NCBI GenBank assembly: GCA_041862375.1
Contig: JBGVTE010000091.1
Span: 1-64,000 of the forward strand
DNA length: 64,000 nucleotides
Direction: 5' to 3'
From: WVZL01 sp041862375
Lineage (GTDB): Bacteria > Acidobacteriota > Aminicenantia > Aminicenantales > Aminicenantaceae
Position numbers and translations under genes: made by a program. Positions 52,709 to 61,241 of the stretch are shown here, in pieces. Every line of letters begins with the position of its first letter. The first letter of the stretch is position 1. Under the pieces are notes generated by a model, which ran no database searches, had not been told where the DNA came from, and saw only the letters and a list, made by a program, of their open reading frames with translations.

Positions 52709-52868
52709 TATCTTGAGAAATATCTTCAGGGAAAAAAACCTGAGAAGGAAAGAGCTTTCAAAGCTACCCTTTGAGAGAAAGATTGAAATACTTCTACAGC
52801 TTCAAAAAATGGCAAAAGGAGTAAAAAAGCCGAAGGGAAAGAAAAACAGAATTATCTGGGATATCTGA
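52695..52868 (+). CDS. Small partner protein of the nucleotidyltransferase
   Basis: 57 residues from TTG 52695 (preceded by AGAGGA); an ATG at 52662 in the same frame would overlap the upstream gene by 47 bp. The product is a basic helical protein: IFREKNLRRKELSKLPFERK then IEILLQLQKMAKGVKKPKG. The ELSKLPFERKIEIL-LQ pattern recurs, in my recollection, in small proteins found next to nucleotidyltransferases in many genomes. It probably binds the upstream product. No characterised family is recognised. Confidence 0.5.
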   Translation: MRENDILRNIFREKNLRRKELSKLPFERKIEILLQLQKMAKGVKKPKGKKNRIIWDI

Positions 52869-52887
52869 TTAGTTATACATAGTACCT

Positions 52888-53283
52888 TTGGAGGGGCGGG
52901 CGACAGAATTCTTTGAGGGTATAAGCTCTAATCTCTGTCTCTGCGGAAAAGGTGCAATTCTGAAATACTTCAGCGCTGTAACAAGCAAGGAGATTGCTCC
53001 CGGGACTATTGCCTTCATGCAGTCTTTCTGGTCAAAAATCAATTTTCATCCCCACCCACACTTTCTCCTCACTGAGAGAGGAGAAGATCAAGATGGACAT
53101 TTCCATAAAATCTCAAGCTTCGATGAGAGCCTGATAGCTGAATTCTTCTCCAGAGAGGTTTTTTCCATGTTACTGCACAAAGAGCTCGTCAATCTTGAGC
53201 TTGTATAAAATCCTTCGCTGGCAGCGCACAGGTCTCAACGTGCACAGCAAAGTCAGAGCAAAAACCAAATTCCTATCCCTCAA
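52888..53283 (+). pseudogene. IS91-type transposase relic with HUH motif
   Basis: The frame reads AILKYFSAVTSKEIAPGTIA, then INFHPHPHFLLTERGE, which holds the HPHxH (HUH) metal motif of Y2 transposases, then KISSFDESLIAEFFSREVFS and LLHKELVNLELV before a TAA at 53206. One base is missing there: in the next frame it continues KILRWQRTGLNVHSKVRAKT. The N-terminal zinc domain and the C-terminal tyrosines are missing. Frameshift and truncation show it is a dead element. It follows the nucleotidyltransferase pair. Confidence 0.75.
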
Positions 53284-53370
53284 GAGACGTTATCCCTCTA
53301 TCCTTTTTGTCTTCTTCATACTTGAATGGGAGTGTTCTTTGTGACATGCTTTATTCACCTCGCTGGTTTT

Positions 53371-53396
53371 CTTCACCCATTGGGTGAAGGTTTTTT
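53371..53396 (+). terminator. Rho-independent terminator
   Basis: cttcaccc (53371-53378) and gggtgaag (53382-53389) form an 8-bp stem with a 3-nt loop, followed by G and six T (53391-53396). It is a good intrinsic terminator, closing the decayed transposase region before the tRNA gene. Confidence 0.7.
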
Positions 53397-53412
53397 ATGT
53401 TGCTTTCTTTTA

Positions 53413-53450
53413 TTATTATAAGACAACAACGAGGTCTTTTTATTTTTTTG
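53413..53450. repeat. 38-bp direct repeat, right copy
   Basis: Identical to 46415-46452 except one base (aacaacgagg versus aacagcgagg). The two copies, in the same orientation, bracket 7 kb containing the two orphan permeases, the nucleotidyltransferase pair and the IS91-type relics. Confidence 0.65.
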
Positions 53451-53478
53451 CCAGTGGATGAGGGACAAGCCTGTGTAA

Positions 53479-53507
53479 TTGACTTGGAATGTGATATCTG
53501 CTATAAA
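53479..53507 (+). promoter_or_regulatory. Promoter of the CAU tRNA gene
   Basis: TTGACT (53479-53484), a 17-bp spacer and TATAAA (53502-53507) end 8 bp before the tRNA. Near-consensus sigma-70 promoter; it probably also serves the zinc-ribbon gene downstream. Confidence 0.65.
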
Positions 53508-53515
53508 AAATCTAG

Positions 53516-53587
53516 GGGCCTATAGCTCAGCGGTAGAGCCACCGGCTCATAACCGGCAGGTCCCAGGTTCGAATCCTGGTAGGCCCA
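53516..53587 (+). tRNA. tRNA with CAU anticodon (Met, or Ile2 with lysidine)
   Basis: 72 nt. Acceptor GGGCCTA pairs with TAGGCCC, discriminator A, no encoded CCA. D-arm GCTCAGCGGTAGAGC, anticodon loop CTCATAA (anticodon CAT), T-arm CCAGGTTCGAATCCTGG. The base pair at 27-43 is A-C. It is not the initiator, since the acceptor starts with a G-C pair. Elongator Met and the tilS-modified Ile2 share the CAT anticodon and cannot be told apart by eye. Confidence 0.92.
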
Positions 53588-53608
53588 TTTTCCATTTGAG
53601 GCAAAGAT

Positions 53609-54322
53609 GTGGAAATTGAGTTTGAGAATCTAATCGACCTTCAAGAACTTGATAAAAAAATACTCAACATCTCTGCTATTCTTGAAAATACACCTCCCCA
53701 AATAACAGAAATAGACAAAAAAATTGATGCCAGTGCTAAAATGGTTGCTGATGCCAAGGAAAAACTTGCTCAAAACCAGAAAAAGAGAAGGGATTTAGAG
53801 AGTAAAGCTAAAGATCTAAAAGCGCAGATTTCAAGGTACAAAACTCAGCTTAATGAAGTAAAAACAAACAGAGAATACAGTTCTCTTCTAAAAGAGATCG
53901 ATGAAGCTCAAAAGCAGATTGATAAGATTGAAGACGAAATTATCAGTGAAATGCTCAATGCAGATGATATTGAGGAAGAAATAAAGGCAGTAACTCAAAA
54001 ATACAACAAAGAGCAAAATAAATTACAGAAAGAAAAGGAAGCCATCTCTCAAAAGAAAAAAGAGTTAGAAATCCGAAGTAAAGAATTAGCTCAAGAAAGA
54101 GAAAAACTCATACATAAAATCCCTCCACCTCAGACCAAAATCTATTTCGAGATTTTTAAAAAATTAAACGGAGTTGCCCTTTCTCCAGTAAAGGATGAGC
54201 ACTGTTCAATGTGCAATGTGCGAGTCAGGCCTCAAGTTCTCAATGAATTGAGAGACAGGGTAGATATTATATTATGTGAAAATTGTGGCCGTGTACTCTA
54301 TTTGTCTAAAAAATCAGGTTAA
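53609..54322 (+). CDS. Coiled-coil zinc-ribbon protein (COG1579-like)
   Basis: 237 residues from a GTG 21 bp after the tRNA. Residues 5-175 are one long antiparallel coiled-coil hairpin rich in Lys, Glu and Gln (QISRYKTQLNEVKTNREYSS at the turn region). The C-terminal part has CSMCNVRVRPQVL and ILCENCGRVLYL, a four-cysteine zinc ribbon. This is the architecture of COG1579 proteins, predicted nucleic-acid binding, such as HP0958-type factors needed for sigma-54 and flagellar mRNA handling. No flagellar gene is near, so a general RNA or protein-bridging role is likely. It converges with the acyl-CoA synthetase gene. Confidence 0.85.
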   Translation: MEIEFENLIDLQELDKKILNISAILENTPPQITEIDKKIDASAKMVADAKEKLAQNQKKRRDLESKAKDLKAQISRYKTQLNEVKTNREYSSLLKEIDEAQKQIDKIEDEIISEMLNADDIEEEIKAVTQKYNKEQNKLQKEKEAISQKKKELEIRSKELAQEREKLIHKIPPPQTKIYFEIFKKLNGVALSPVKDEHCSMCNVRVRPQVLNELRDRVDIILCENCGRVLYLSKKSG

Positions 54323-54349
54323 GTAACGGCTTAAAGTAAAATTTCCCGT

Positions 54350-56128
54350 TTATTCTCTGTAAAGTGAATCGATTACATCTCTGTACTTATCTTCGATTAT
54401 ATTTCTTTTCACTTTTAAAGTGGGAGTGATTTCTCCTTTCTCTATCTCAAAATCTCTTTCAAGAAGTGCAATTTTTTTTACCTTCTCATAGGAGGCCAGG
54501 CTTGGAGTACTTCTATCAATTTCTGCAAGCATAAAGTTCAGGATTTCATCTTTTTTAATTAAATCACTCTGGTTCTCGAAGGGAATATTATTAAATTTTG
54601 CATATTCATCTAGCTTATCGAAGTTTGGCACTACGAGAGCAGATATAAATCTTCTCTTGTCTCCCAATACCACAGCATTAGAAACATAGGGATTTGTCTT
54701 TAAGAGGTTCTCAATCGGCTGAGGAGCAACATTTTTTCCTCCTGCTGTAACAATAAGGTCTTTTTTCCTGTCTGTAATAACAAGAAATCCATCATCATCC
54801 AGATGTCCTATATCGCCGGTATGGAACCATCCTCCCTCCATTGCTTCTTCTGTTTCATCCTCTTTTTTGTAGTAACCTTTCATTACATGAGGTCCTTTAG
54901 TCAATATTTCTCCATCCTTAGCAATGTTTACTTCTATCCCTGGGATAGGCTTCCCAACAGTTCCAAATCTAATATTTTCAAGCGTATTGACAGAAATTAC
55001 AGGAGAAGTCTCTGTTAAACCGTAGCCTTCAAGAACTACAAGACCCATAGCATAGAAAAACTCAGCGATATCTTTAGATAAGGGGGCACCTCCAGAAACA
55101 AAAAACCTTACTCTACCGCCTGTTTTTTCAATAATTTTGGAAAAAACAAGCTTGTGAGCTAAATTTTTCTTGAACTGAAGACCTCTAGGAATAGATTGAT
55201 TGAGCAGTTTCTTTCTTCCGTACTCTCTTCCTACCTTCAAAGCCCAGAAGAAAATTTTTCTCTTCAAGGATGAACTTGTAAGAACGTTATCCATAACTTT
55301 AGAATAAATCTTTTCAAAAACCCGTGGTACACTCACCATGATGTGAGGTCTCACTTCGGGTAAGTTTTCTGCCACAGTTTCTAAGCTTTCTGCATAACCG
55401 ATTGTACATCCCTTATAGAGATACGTAAAAGTGACCATTCTTTCTAAAACATGGGATAGAGGCAAAAAGGAAAGGACTGTATCCTGTTCTGAAAATTCAA
55501 TGATTGTCGATACTGTTTTGAGGTTGCTTATGAAATTGCTGTGAGAAAGCATGACTCCTTTGGGAACTCCTGTTGTCCCCGAGGTATAGATAATCGATGC
55601 CACATCATCAGGTTTCACGCTCAAAGCTAACTTTTCAAAAGCCTCTGGATCTTGCTGCGCCCTGCTCTTTCCTCTCTCAATGATTTCGGCTAAAGTTATT
55701 ACTCCTGCTGGGGCCTCATCAGCAAAGGTGATGTAATGCCCTACGTTTGCGAGTTCATTGCGAATTAACTCTATTTTCTGCCACTGTTCTTGATCAGAAA
55801 ATATGACTATCTTGGCATCAGAGTCATTGATTATGAATTTTACTTGTTCTGGAACCAAAGAAGTATAAATTGGTACAGTTATTCCTCTTATACACAAGCT
55901 GCCTAAGTCAGCCATTACCCACTCAGGTCTGTTCTCAGAGAGAATAACCAGCTTTTCGCCTGCTTCGAATCCTAAATCTTTCAATCCAAGGCCGATGTAT
56001 TTAACCTGATTGCCAAATTCCTCAGTAGAGATAGGAACGTAATTCCCCTCTTTTTTACGAAGAATCAAATCATCTTTTGGGTATGATTTGATTGTATTAA
56101 GGAAAAGCTGACCGAAGGTTTCAACCAT
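54350..56128 (-). CDS. fadD: Long-chain acyl-CoA synthetase (AMP-forming)
   Basis: 592 residues. The adenylate-forming motifs are all present: IIYTSGTTGVPKGVMLSHSN (P-loop), VLEGYGLTETSPV, GGWFHTGDIGHLDDDGFLVI and DRKKDLIVTAGGKNVAPQPI. Length and the LLKTNPYVSNAVVLGDKRR segment place it with the FadD15/ACSL-like group, which activates long-chain fatty acids as acyl-CoA for degradation or lipid synthesis. The enzyme is cytoplasmic or peripheral at the membrane. It sits alone, convergent with the zinc-ribbon gene and about 90 bp downstream of gyrA. Confidence 0.93.
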   Translation of the reverse strand: MVETFGQLFLNTIKSYPKDDLILRKKEGNYVPISTEEFGNQVKYIGLGLKDLGFEAGEKLVILSENRPEWVMADLGSLCIRGITVPIYTSLVPEQVKFIINDSDAKIVIFSDQEQWQKIELIRNELANVGHYITFADEAPAGVITLAEIIERGKSRAQQDPEAFEKLALSVKPDDVASIIYTSGTTGVPKGVMLSHSNFISNLKTVSTIIEFSEQDTVLSFLPLSHVLERMVTFTYLYKGCTIGYAESLETVAENLPEVRPHIMVSVPRVFEKIYSKVMDNVLTSSSLKRKIFFWALKVGREYGRKKLLNQSIPRGLQFKKNLAHKLVFSKIIEKTGGRVRFFVSGGAPLSKDIAEFFYAMGLVVLEGYGLTETSPVISVNTLENIRFGTVGKPIPGIEVNIAKDGEILTKGPHVMKGYYKKEDETEEAMEGGWFHTGDIGHLDDDGFLVITDRKKDLIVTAGGKNVAPQPIENLLKTNPYVSNAVVLGDKRRFISALVVPNFDKLDEYAKFNNIPFENQSDLIKKDEILNFMLAEIDRSTPSLASYEKVKKIALLERDFEIEKGEITPTLKVKRNIIEDKYRDVIDSLYRE

Positions 56129-56220
56129 TGTTCCCTCCTTTGAATGGATTGTGTCAATTGTAAAGAAGCAGAGAATTGCATGTCAAGTAATTTCTGCCCA
56201 TGGAAATCAGAGGTTTTTGT

Positions 56221-58641
56221 TTAACTTACGCTTACTTTTGCAATTGAAACTAATTTATCTTTTTTTTCTAGGTTAATTATTTTAACTCCTTGAGTTGCTC
56301 TTCCTTGAGCCCTGATCTTCTTTGTCTTTATCCTGATTACCTTTCCAAATTCAGTTATTAAAAGTAATTCTTCCTCAGATATTCCCACCATCCCTACAGC
56401 ATTCCCGATTTTCTTGTCTACCTTTAAGTTTATCACACCTTTTCCACCTCTCCGGTGTCTGGGATAATTGCTGATTTCAGTCTTTTTCCCGGAGCCTTGC
56501 TCACTCGCTGTAAAGGTGTATTTATCATTCTCATCAACAACAATCATGCTGATCATCTTATCCTTGCGCTCAAGAGATATCGCTTTAACACCGGACGCCT
56601 GCCTTCCCATCGACCTTATTTCACTTTCTTTAAACCGTATAGCCTTCCCCAATTTAGTTCCGATTATAATATCCTTTTGGCCGTTTGTTAGTTTTGCTGA
56701 AAGGAGTTCACAGTTTGGATTAAGTGTGATGGCAATAATACCAGTTTTGCGGATATTACGGAAATCACTCAATTTCGTCTTTTTTATTAAACCATTAGAG
56801 CTCAACATGACTACGTAGAGCTTCTCAGAGAAGTCTTTCACTGATACTACTGACTGTACATTTTCTTCAGGAGTGAACTGGATTAAATTTTTTATCGCTT
56901 TTCCTCTGCCTGAAATCCCAACATCTGGAATTTCTAAAGCCTTTAGCCAGTAAAGATGGCCTTTATTGGTGAAAAAAAGAAGATAGCTGTGGGATGAGGC
57001 TATAAAAAGGTTCTGAACTACATCCTCTGCTCTCATGCTGATTCCCCGCTTCCCCTTTCCACCCCGGCTCTGAAAATGGTAGTAGCTGAGAGAAGTACGC
57101 TTGACATAACCTGAAGCTGTATAAGTTATCACAATATCCTCTTCTTTTATTAAATCTTCTGGCTTTATTTCTGTTATTTCCTCTTTCAATATTTCCGTAC
57201 GCCTCTCATCCTGGTACACCTCTTTCAACTGTTTCAGTTCATCAACAATAATATTGAGAATAAGTTTTTCACTACCTAATATCTTTTTCAGTGTCCTTAT
57301 TGTTTTTTTCAATTCTTCATGTTCCTTATGAATCTTTTCCCTCTCCAATCGTGTCAGTTTCTGGAGCTGCAAATCCAAGATCGCTTGAGCCTGGACTTTT
57401 GTGAGGTGAAAGTTGGTGATTAATCCTTTCCTCGCTTGATCAACTGTCCGCGATGAACGGATGAGCTTTATGATTCGATCCAGATTGTCCAGAGCAATAT
57501 TTAAGCCTTCAAGAATATGAGCCCTCAATTCTGCTTTTTTAAGTTCGTAGCGCGTGCGACGTCGGACTATATCCTGACGATGTGAAACAAAGCTTCTCAT
57601 CATCTCAATCAAGTTGAACAATTTTGGCTGCTTATCGCAGATCGCTAAGAGTATGATTCCGTAAGAAGTTTGAAGGGCAGTACGCAGGTAAAGGTTGTTT
57701 AAAACAATTTCTGGAAGCTCTCCCTTCCTTATTTCTATGACTACACGCATTCCTTCTCTATCCGATTCATCTCTTATGTCAGCAATGCTTTCTATTTTCT
57801 TTTCATTAACGAGAGATGCGATAGTTTCTAGGAGCTTTGCCTTGTTAACCTGATAGGGAATTTCAGTGATTACGATTCTATCTCTCTCTTTCTTTCTTCC
57901 TCTCTCTATTATTGCTCTTGCTCTTAAATGAATAATGCCTTTTCCCGTTTCATAAGCTTCTCTTATTCCTTTTTTGCCAAATATATATCCCCCCGTTGGA
58001 AAATCTGGCCCAGGAACAAATCCCATAATTTCTTTTAGAGTTGCATCTGGCTTTCTAATAAGATGACTAATTCCATCAACGATTTCACCCAGATTGTGAG
58101 GAGGGATGTTCGTAGCCATTCCTACAGCAATCCCTGATCCCCCGTTAACAAGAACGTTAGGTACTTTTGAAGGAAGCACTTCGGGCATGGTCAGGCTTTC
58201 GTCATAGTTTGGAATAAAGTTTACGGTATCCTTTTCAATATCAGCCATAAGTTCATGCGCAATTTTTTTCATGCGGACTTCCGTGTATCTCATGGCTGCT
58301 GGGGGGTCTCCGTCAATGGAACCAAAATTTCCTTGGCCGTCAACCAACAAATAGCGAAGACTGAAATGTTGTGCCATTCGAACGAGAGCATCATACACAG
58401 CGGTCTCGCCGTGGGGATGGAACTTTCCGATGACATCGCCTACGATGCGAGCAGATTTCTTGTATGGTTTATTCCACGCATTGCCGCTTTCATACATTGC
58501 ATACAGAGTGCGTCGATGAACAGGTTTAAGTCCATCTTTTATATCGGGAATAGCCCGTCCAATGATTACACTCATTGCATAATCAAGGTAGGAACGCTTC
58601 ATTTCTTTTTCAAGGCTTACCACAGTTGTATCACTACTCAT
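56221..58641 (-). CDS. gyrA: DNA gyrase subunit A
   Basis: 806 residues. The catalytic tyrosine is Y119 (AAMRYTEVR), and the quinolone region reads HPHGETAVYDALVRM with Thr at the position of E. coli Ser83. The C-terminal beta-pinwheel contains a GyrA box variant, FQSRGGKGKRG, where E. coli has QRRGGKG; this box is needed for wrapping DNA and for negative supercoiling, so the enzyme is a gyrase rather than topoisomerase IV. It lies directly downstream of gyrB on the same strand with a palindromic repeat in the 80-bp gap. Confidence 0.95.
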   Translation of the reverse strand: MSSDTTVVSLEKEMKRSYLDYAMSVIIGRAIPDIKDGLKPVHRRTLYAMYESGNAWNKPYKKSARIVGDVIGKFHPHGETAVYDALVRMAQHFSLRYLLVDGQGNFGSIDGDPPAAMRYTEVRMKKIAHELMADIEKDTVNFIPNYDESLTMPEVLPSKVPNVLVNGGSGIAVGMATNIPPHNLGEIVDGISHLIRKPDATLKEIMGFVPGPDFPTGGYIFGKKGIREAYETGKGIIHLRARAIIERGRKKERDRIVITEIPYQVNKAKLLETIASLVNEKKIESIADIRDESDREGMRVVIEIRKGELPEIVLNNLYLRTALQTSYGIILLAICDKQPKLFNLIEMMRSFVSHRQDIVRRRTRYELKKAELRAHILEGLNIALDNLDRIIKLIRSSRTVDQARKGLITNFHLTKVQAQAILDLQLQKLTRLEREKIHKEHEELKKTIRTLKKILGSEKLILNIIVDELKQLKEVYQDERRTEILKEEITEIKPEDLIKEEDIVITYTASGYVKRTSLSYYHFQSRGGKGKRGISMRAEDVVQNLFIASSHSYLLFFTNKGHLYWLKALEIPDVGISGRGKAIKNLIQFTPEENVQSVVSVKDFSEKLYVVMLSSNGLIKKTKLSDFRNIRKTGIIAITLNPNCELLSAKLTNGQKDIIIGTKLGKAIRFKESEIRSMGRQASGVKAISLERKDKMISMIVVDENDKYTFTASEQGSGKKTEISNYPRHRRGGKGVINLKVDKKIGNAVGMVGISEEELLLITEFGKVIRIKTKKIRAQGRATQGVKIINLEKKDKLVSIAKVSVS

Positions 58642-58660
58642 AGGTGCTCCTTCTTAAAAC

Positions 58661-58719
58661 AATGGGGACAGTTCCTTTTTTTCGGTCCCCATCTCCGAAA
58701 AAAGAGAACCGCCCCCATT
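58661..58719. repeat. REP-like palindrome between gyrB and gyrA
   Basis: aatggggacagttccttttt plus ttcgg (58661-58685) pairs with ccgaaaaaagagaaccgccc plus ccatt (58695-58719) with about three mismatches and a 9-nt loop. The GGGGACxGTTC/GAACCGCCCC ends are the style of dispersed REP elements mobilised by REP-associated tyrosine transposases. It lies within the gyrB-gyrA transcript. Confidence 0.6.
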
Positions 58720-58721
58720 TC

Positions 58722-61109
58722 TTAGATATCCAGATTCTGAGCCTCAAGGGCGTTTTTTTCTATGAAATGTTTTCGTGGTTCTACCTCGCCTCCCATAAGG
58801 ATTGTAAATACTTTATCTGCCTCAACTGCATCTTGAATCGAGACCTGAAGAAGTGAACGGGTCTCTGAGTTCATAGTAGTTTCCCACAACTGTTGGGGAG
58901 TCATCTCTCCTAATCCTTTATACCTTTGGATCACAATTCCTTTCTTTCCGTTCCGGAATAAGTACTCGAGGAGCTTTGATTCATTCTCGATCTTTATCTT
59001 TTCGCTATTGCTCTGAACATGGAATGGAGGCTTATATTGCTCCAGGTCTTTATGAATTTTATAGAGGCTTCGGTATTCAACGGAAGAAATTAAATCCCAG
59101 TTGACTTTGGAGGAGATATTCATACCGTTGATTTGAAAATTGAAGGATAATTCATAGACTCCGTGTTCCTCATCCTTGCTTAAAAAAGAAACAATTCCTT
59201 TTTCAGTAAGGAAATTCTGTATTTTCTCCATCTTTTTTTGCTTGCGCAAAAATTCTGCATCATCCACTTCATTATCAAGTAATACCTCAATAAGGAAAAA
59301 AGGGAAATTTTTCCTCTCCAGTATTTGCACATAGTGCTTTTTAGCAATCATCTTCTGGAGAAATTTTCTGAATTTATCACCTTTAATAATTTCTTTACTC
59401 CTGGCTACCTTTATCTGAAATTCCTCTGAAATCTTTCTGATCATGTATTTTTCAAAGGCGTGCTCTTCTTTTAAATACTTAACCTCAGACTTTCCCTTTG
59501 ATATCTTATACAGGGGAGGCTGGGCAATATAGAGATAGCCTTTTTCAATAATCTGGGGCATCTGCCTGTAGAAAAAAGTCATAAGAAGTGTCCTAATGTG
59601 AGAGCCATCTACATCAGCATCTGTCATGATGATAACTTTATGGTAGCGAAGCTTTTCCAGATTATAGCCTGATTGTTCAATACCTGTTCCTAGAGCTGAT
59701 ATAATTATTCCTATTTCTTCACTCTGAAGGATTTTATCAAAGCGGGCTTTCTCTACATTAAGGATTTTCCCTTTGAGGGGGAGTATAGCCTGAAACCGGC
59801 GATCTCGAGCTTGCTTGGCTGAACCACCGGCAGAATCTCCTTCAACAAGGAATATTTCGCTGAAAGCTGGATCTCTTTCTTGACAGTCAGCCAGCTTCCC
59901 TGGTAGAGATGTCGACTCCAAAACACCTTTTCGCCGCGCCAGTTCTCGTGCTTTTCGAGCAGCTTCTCGTGCTCTGGCAGCTTCTAGAATTTTCAGTACG
60001 ACCTTCTTGGCTATGGAAGGATTTTCCTCAAAATATAAAGATAACTGATCATTGACTATTGACTCAACAAGGCCCTTAACCTCACTGTTTCCTAGCTTGG
60101 TTTTAGTCTGGCCCTCGAATTGAGGATTTTTCATTTTCAAACTCAAAACAGCACAGAGCCCCTCACGAGTATCATCTCCGGTCAAATTTTGATTCAAGTC
60201 TTTTATCAGGTTATTTGCATTGGCATAGTTGTTTATAGTCCTGGTTAAAGCAGCTTTTAAACCGATAAGATGGGTTCCGCCTTCAGTAGTATTTATATTA
60301 TTCACAAAGGTAAATATCGTCTCTGAATAACTCGTGTTATATTGAAGCGCCATTTCCACAATGGTACCGTTTTTTTTGCTTTCAAAGTAAATAGGCTTAG
60401 GATTCAAAACATTCTTGTTCTGGTTGAGATACTGGACAAATTCCCGTATTCCTCCTTTATACTGAAACTCTTGCATCTTGTCAGTACGTTCATCTATAAG
60501 AGTAATTTTTAATCCCTTATTCAAAAAAGAAAGCTCTCGCAACCTCTGACTCAGGATTTCGAAGTTAAAATCTATGGATTTGAAAATATCTCTGTCGGGC
60601 TTGAATGTGACCTTGGTACCTGTCTTTTTGGTTTTTCCTATCTTCTTTAGTCTTGAAATAGGCTTTCCTCTTTCATAACTCTGACTGTAGACACCGTCGT
60701 CCCTTTTAATTTCAAGATCAAGTCTCTCTGACAGTGCATTAACAACTGAAACACCAACTCCGTGCAATCCTCCCGAAACCTGATAGCTCTTGGTGTCGAA
60801 CTTTCCCCCAGCGTGAAGGGTTGTCATTACAACTTCTGGAGCAGATTTCTTCTCTTTCTTATGCATTCCGACAGGAATACCTCGACCGTTATCGATGACG
60901 GTCGCGCTACAATCAACATGAATTACGACATCTATTTTATTACAGTAGCCTACTACCGCTTCATCTATACTATTATCAACAACTTCGTAAACTAGATGAT
61001 GTAGACCTTCTGGTCCAGTGCTCCCAATATACATTGCTGGTCGCTTTTGTACGGCTTCCAGCCCCTTTAATACTTTTATACTTTCTGCTGTATATTTTTT
61101 TTCAGCCAT
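58722..61109 (-). CDS. gyrB: DNA gyrase subunit B
   Basis: 795 residues, longer than the about 640 of many gyrases and close to the E. coli length, because of an insertion within the C-terminal part (about 540-690, with FRKFLQKMIAKKHYVQILER). The GHKL ATPase has VYEVVDNSIDEA and GRGIPVGMH, the TOPRIM domain has LVEGDSAGGSAKQARDRRFQ and IIMTDADVDGSHIRTLLMTF, and the C-terminus has QRYKGLGEM. It supplies ATP-driven strand passage to GyrA, encoded next. The promoter (61187-61215) and a leader hairpin (61134-61164) lie upstream. Confidence 0.95.
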   Translation of the reverse strand: MAEKKYTAESIKVLKGLEAVQKRPAMYIGSTGPEGLHHLVYEVVDNSIDEAVVGYCNKIDVVIHVDCSATVIDNGRGIPVGMHKKEKKSAPEVVMTTLHAGGKFDTKSYQVSGGLHGVGVSVVNALSERLDLEIKRDDGVYSQSYERGKPISRLKKIGKTKKTGTKVTFKPDRDIFKSIDFNFEILSQRLRELSFLNKGLKITLIDERTDKMQEFQYKGGIREFVQYLNQNKNVLNPKPIYFESKKNGTIVEMALQYNTSYSETIFTFVNNINTTEGGTHLIGLKAALTRTINNYANANNLIKDLNQNLTGDDTREGLCAVLSLKMKNPQFEGQTKTKLGNSEVKGLVESIVNDQLSLYFEENPSIAKKVVLKILEAARAREAARKARELARRKGVLESTSLPGKLADCQERDPAFSEIFLVEGDSAGGSAKQARDRRFQAILPLKGKILNVEKARFDKILQSEEIGIIISALGTGIEQSGYNLEKLRYHKVIIMTDADVDGSHIRTLLMTFFYRQMPQIIEKGYLYIAQPPLYKISKGKSEVKYLKEEHAFEKYMIRKISEEFQIKVARSKEIIKGDKFRKFLQKMIAKKHYVQILERKNFPFFLIEVLLDNEVDDAEFLRKQKKMEKIQNFLTEKGIVSFLSKDEEHGVYELSFNFQINGMNISSKVNWDLISSVEYRSLYKIHKDLEQYKPPFHVQSNSEKIKIENESKLLEYLFRNGKKGIVIQRYKGLGEMTPQQLWETTMNSETRSLLQVSIQDAVEADKVFTILMGGEVEPRKHFIEKNALEAQNLDI

Positions 61110-61133
61110 TTTCTTATGATCTGAGAAAGAGGG

Positions 61134-61164
61134 GGGTTATGTGTGCGGGAATTTTACATAACCC
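61134..61164 (-). promoter_or_regulatory. Leader hairpin or operator of gyrB
   Basis: gggttatgt (61134-61142) and acataaccc (61156-61164) form a perfect 9-bp inverted repeat with a 13-nt loop, between the predicted transcription start and the gyrB ATG (25 bp away). It could be an mRNA hairpin affecting translation or a binding site for a regulator. Confidence 0.45.
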
Positions 61165-61186
61165 GTTGGGCATAATATCCGGTGTC

Positions 61187-61215
61187 ATTATACCTTAAGA
61201 ACAAATCTTAGTAAA
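61187..61215 (-). promoter_or_regulatory. Sigma-70 promoter of gyrB-gyrA
   Basis: On the minus strand, TTTACT (61215-61210), a 17-bp spacer and a perfect TATAAT (61192-61187) lie about 75 bp before the gyrB ATG. A consensus -10 with a weak -35 fits supercoiling-sensitive gyrase promoters. Confidence 0.6.
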
Positions 61216-61241
61216 GTAAAATCATTGCTTTTTTTAGTACT

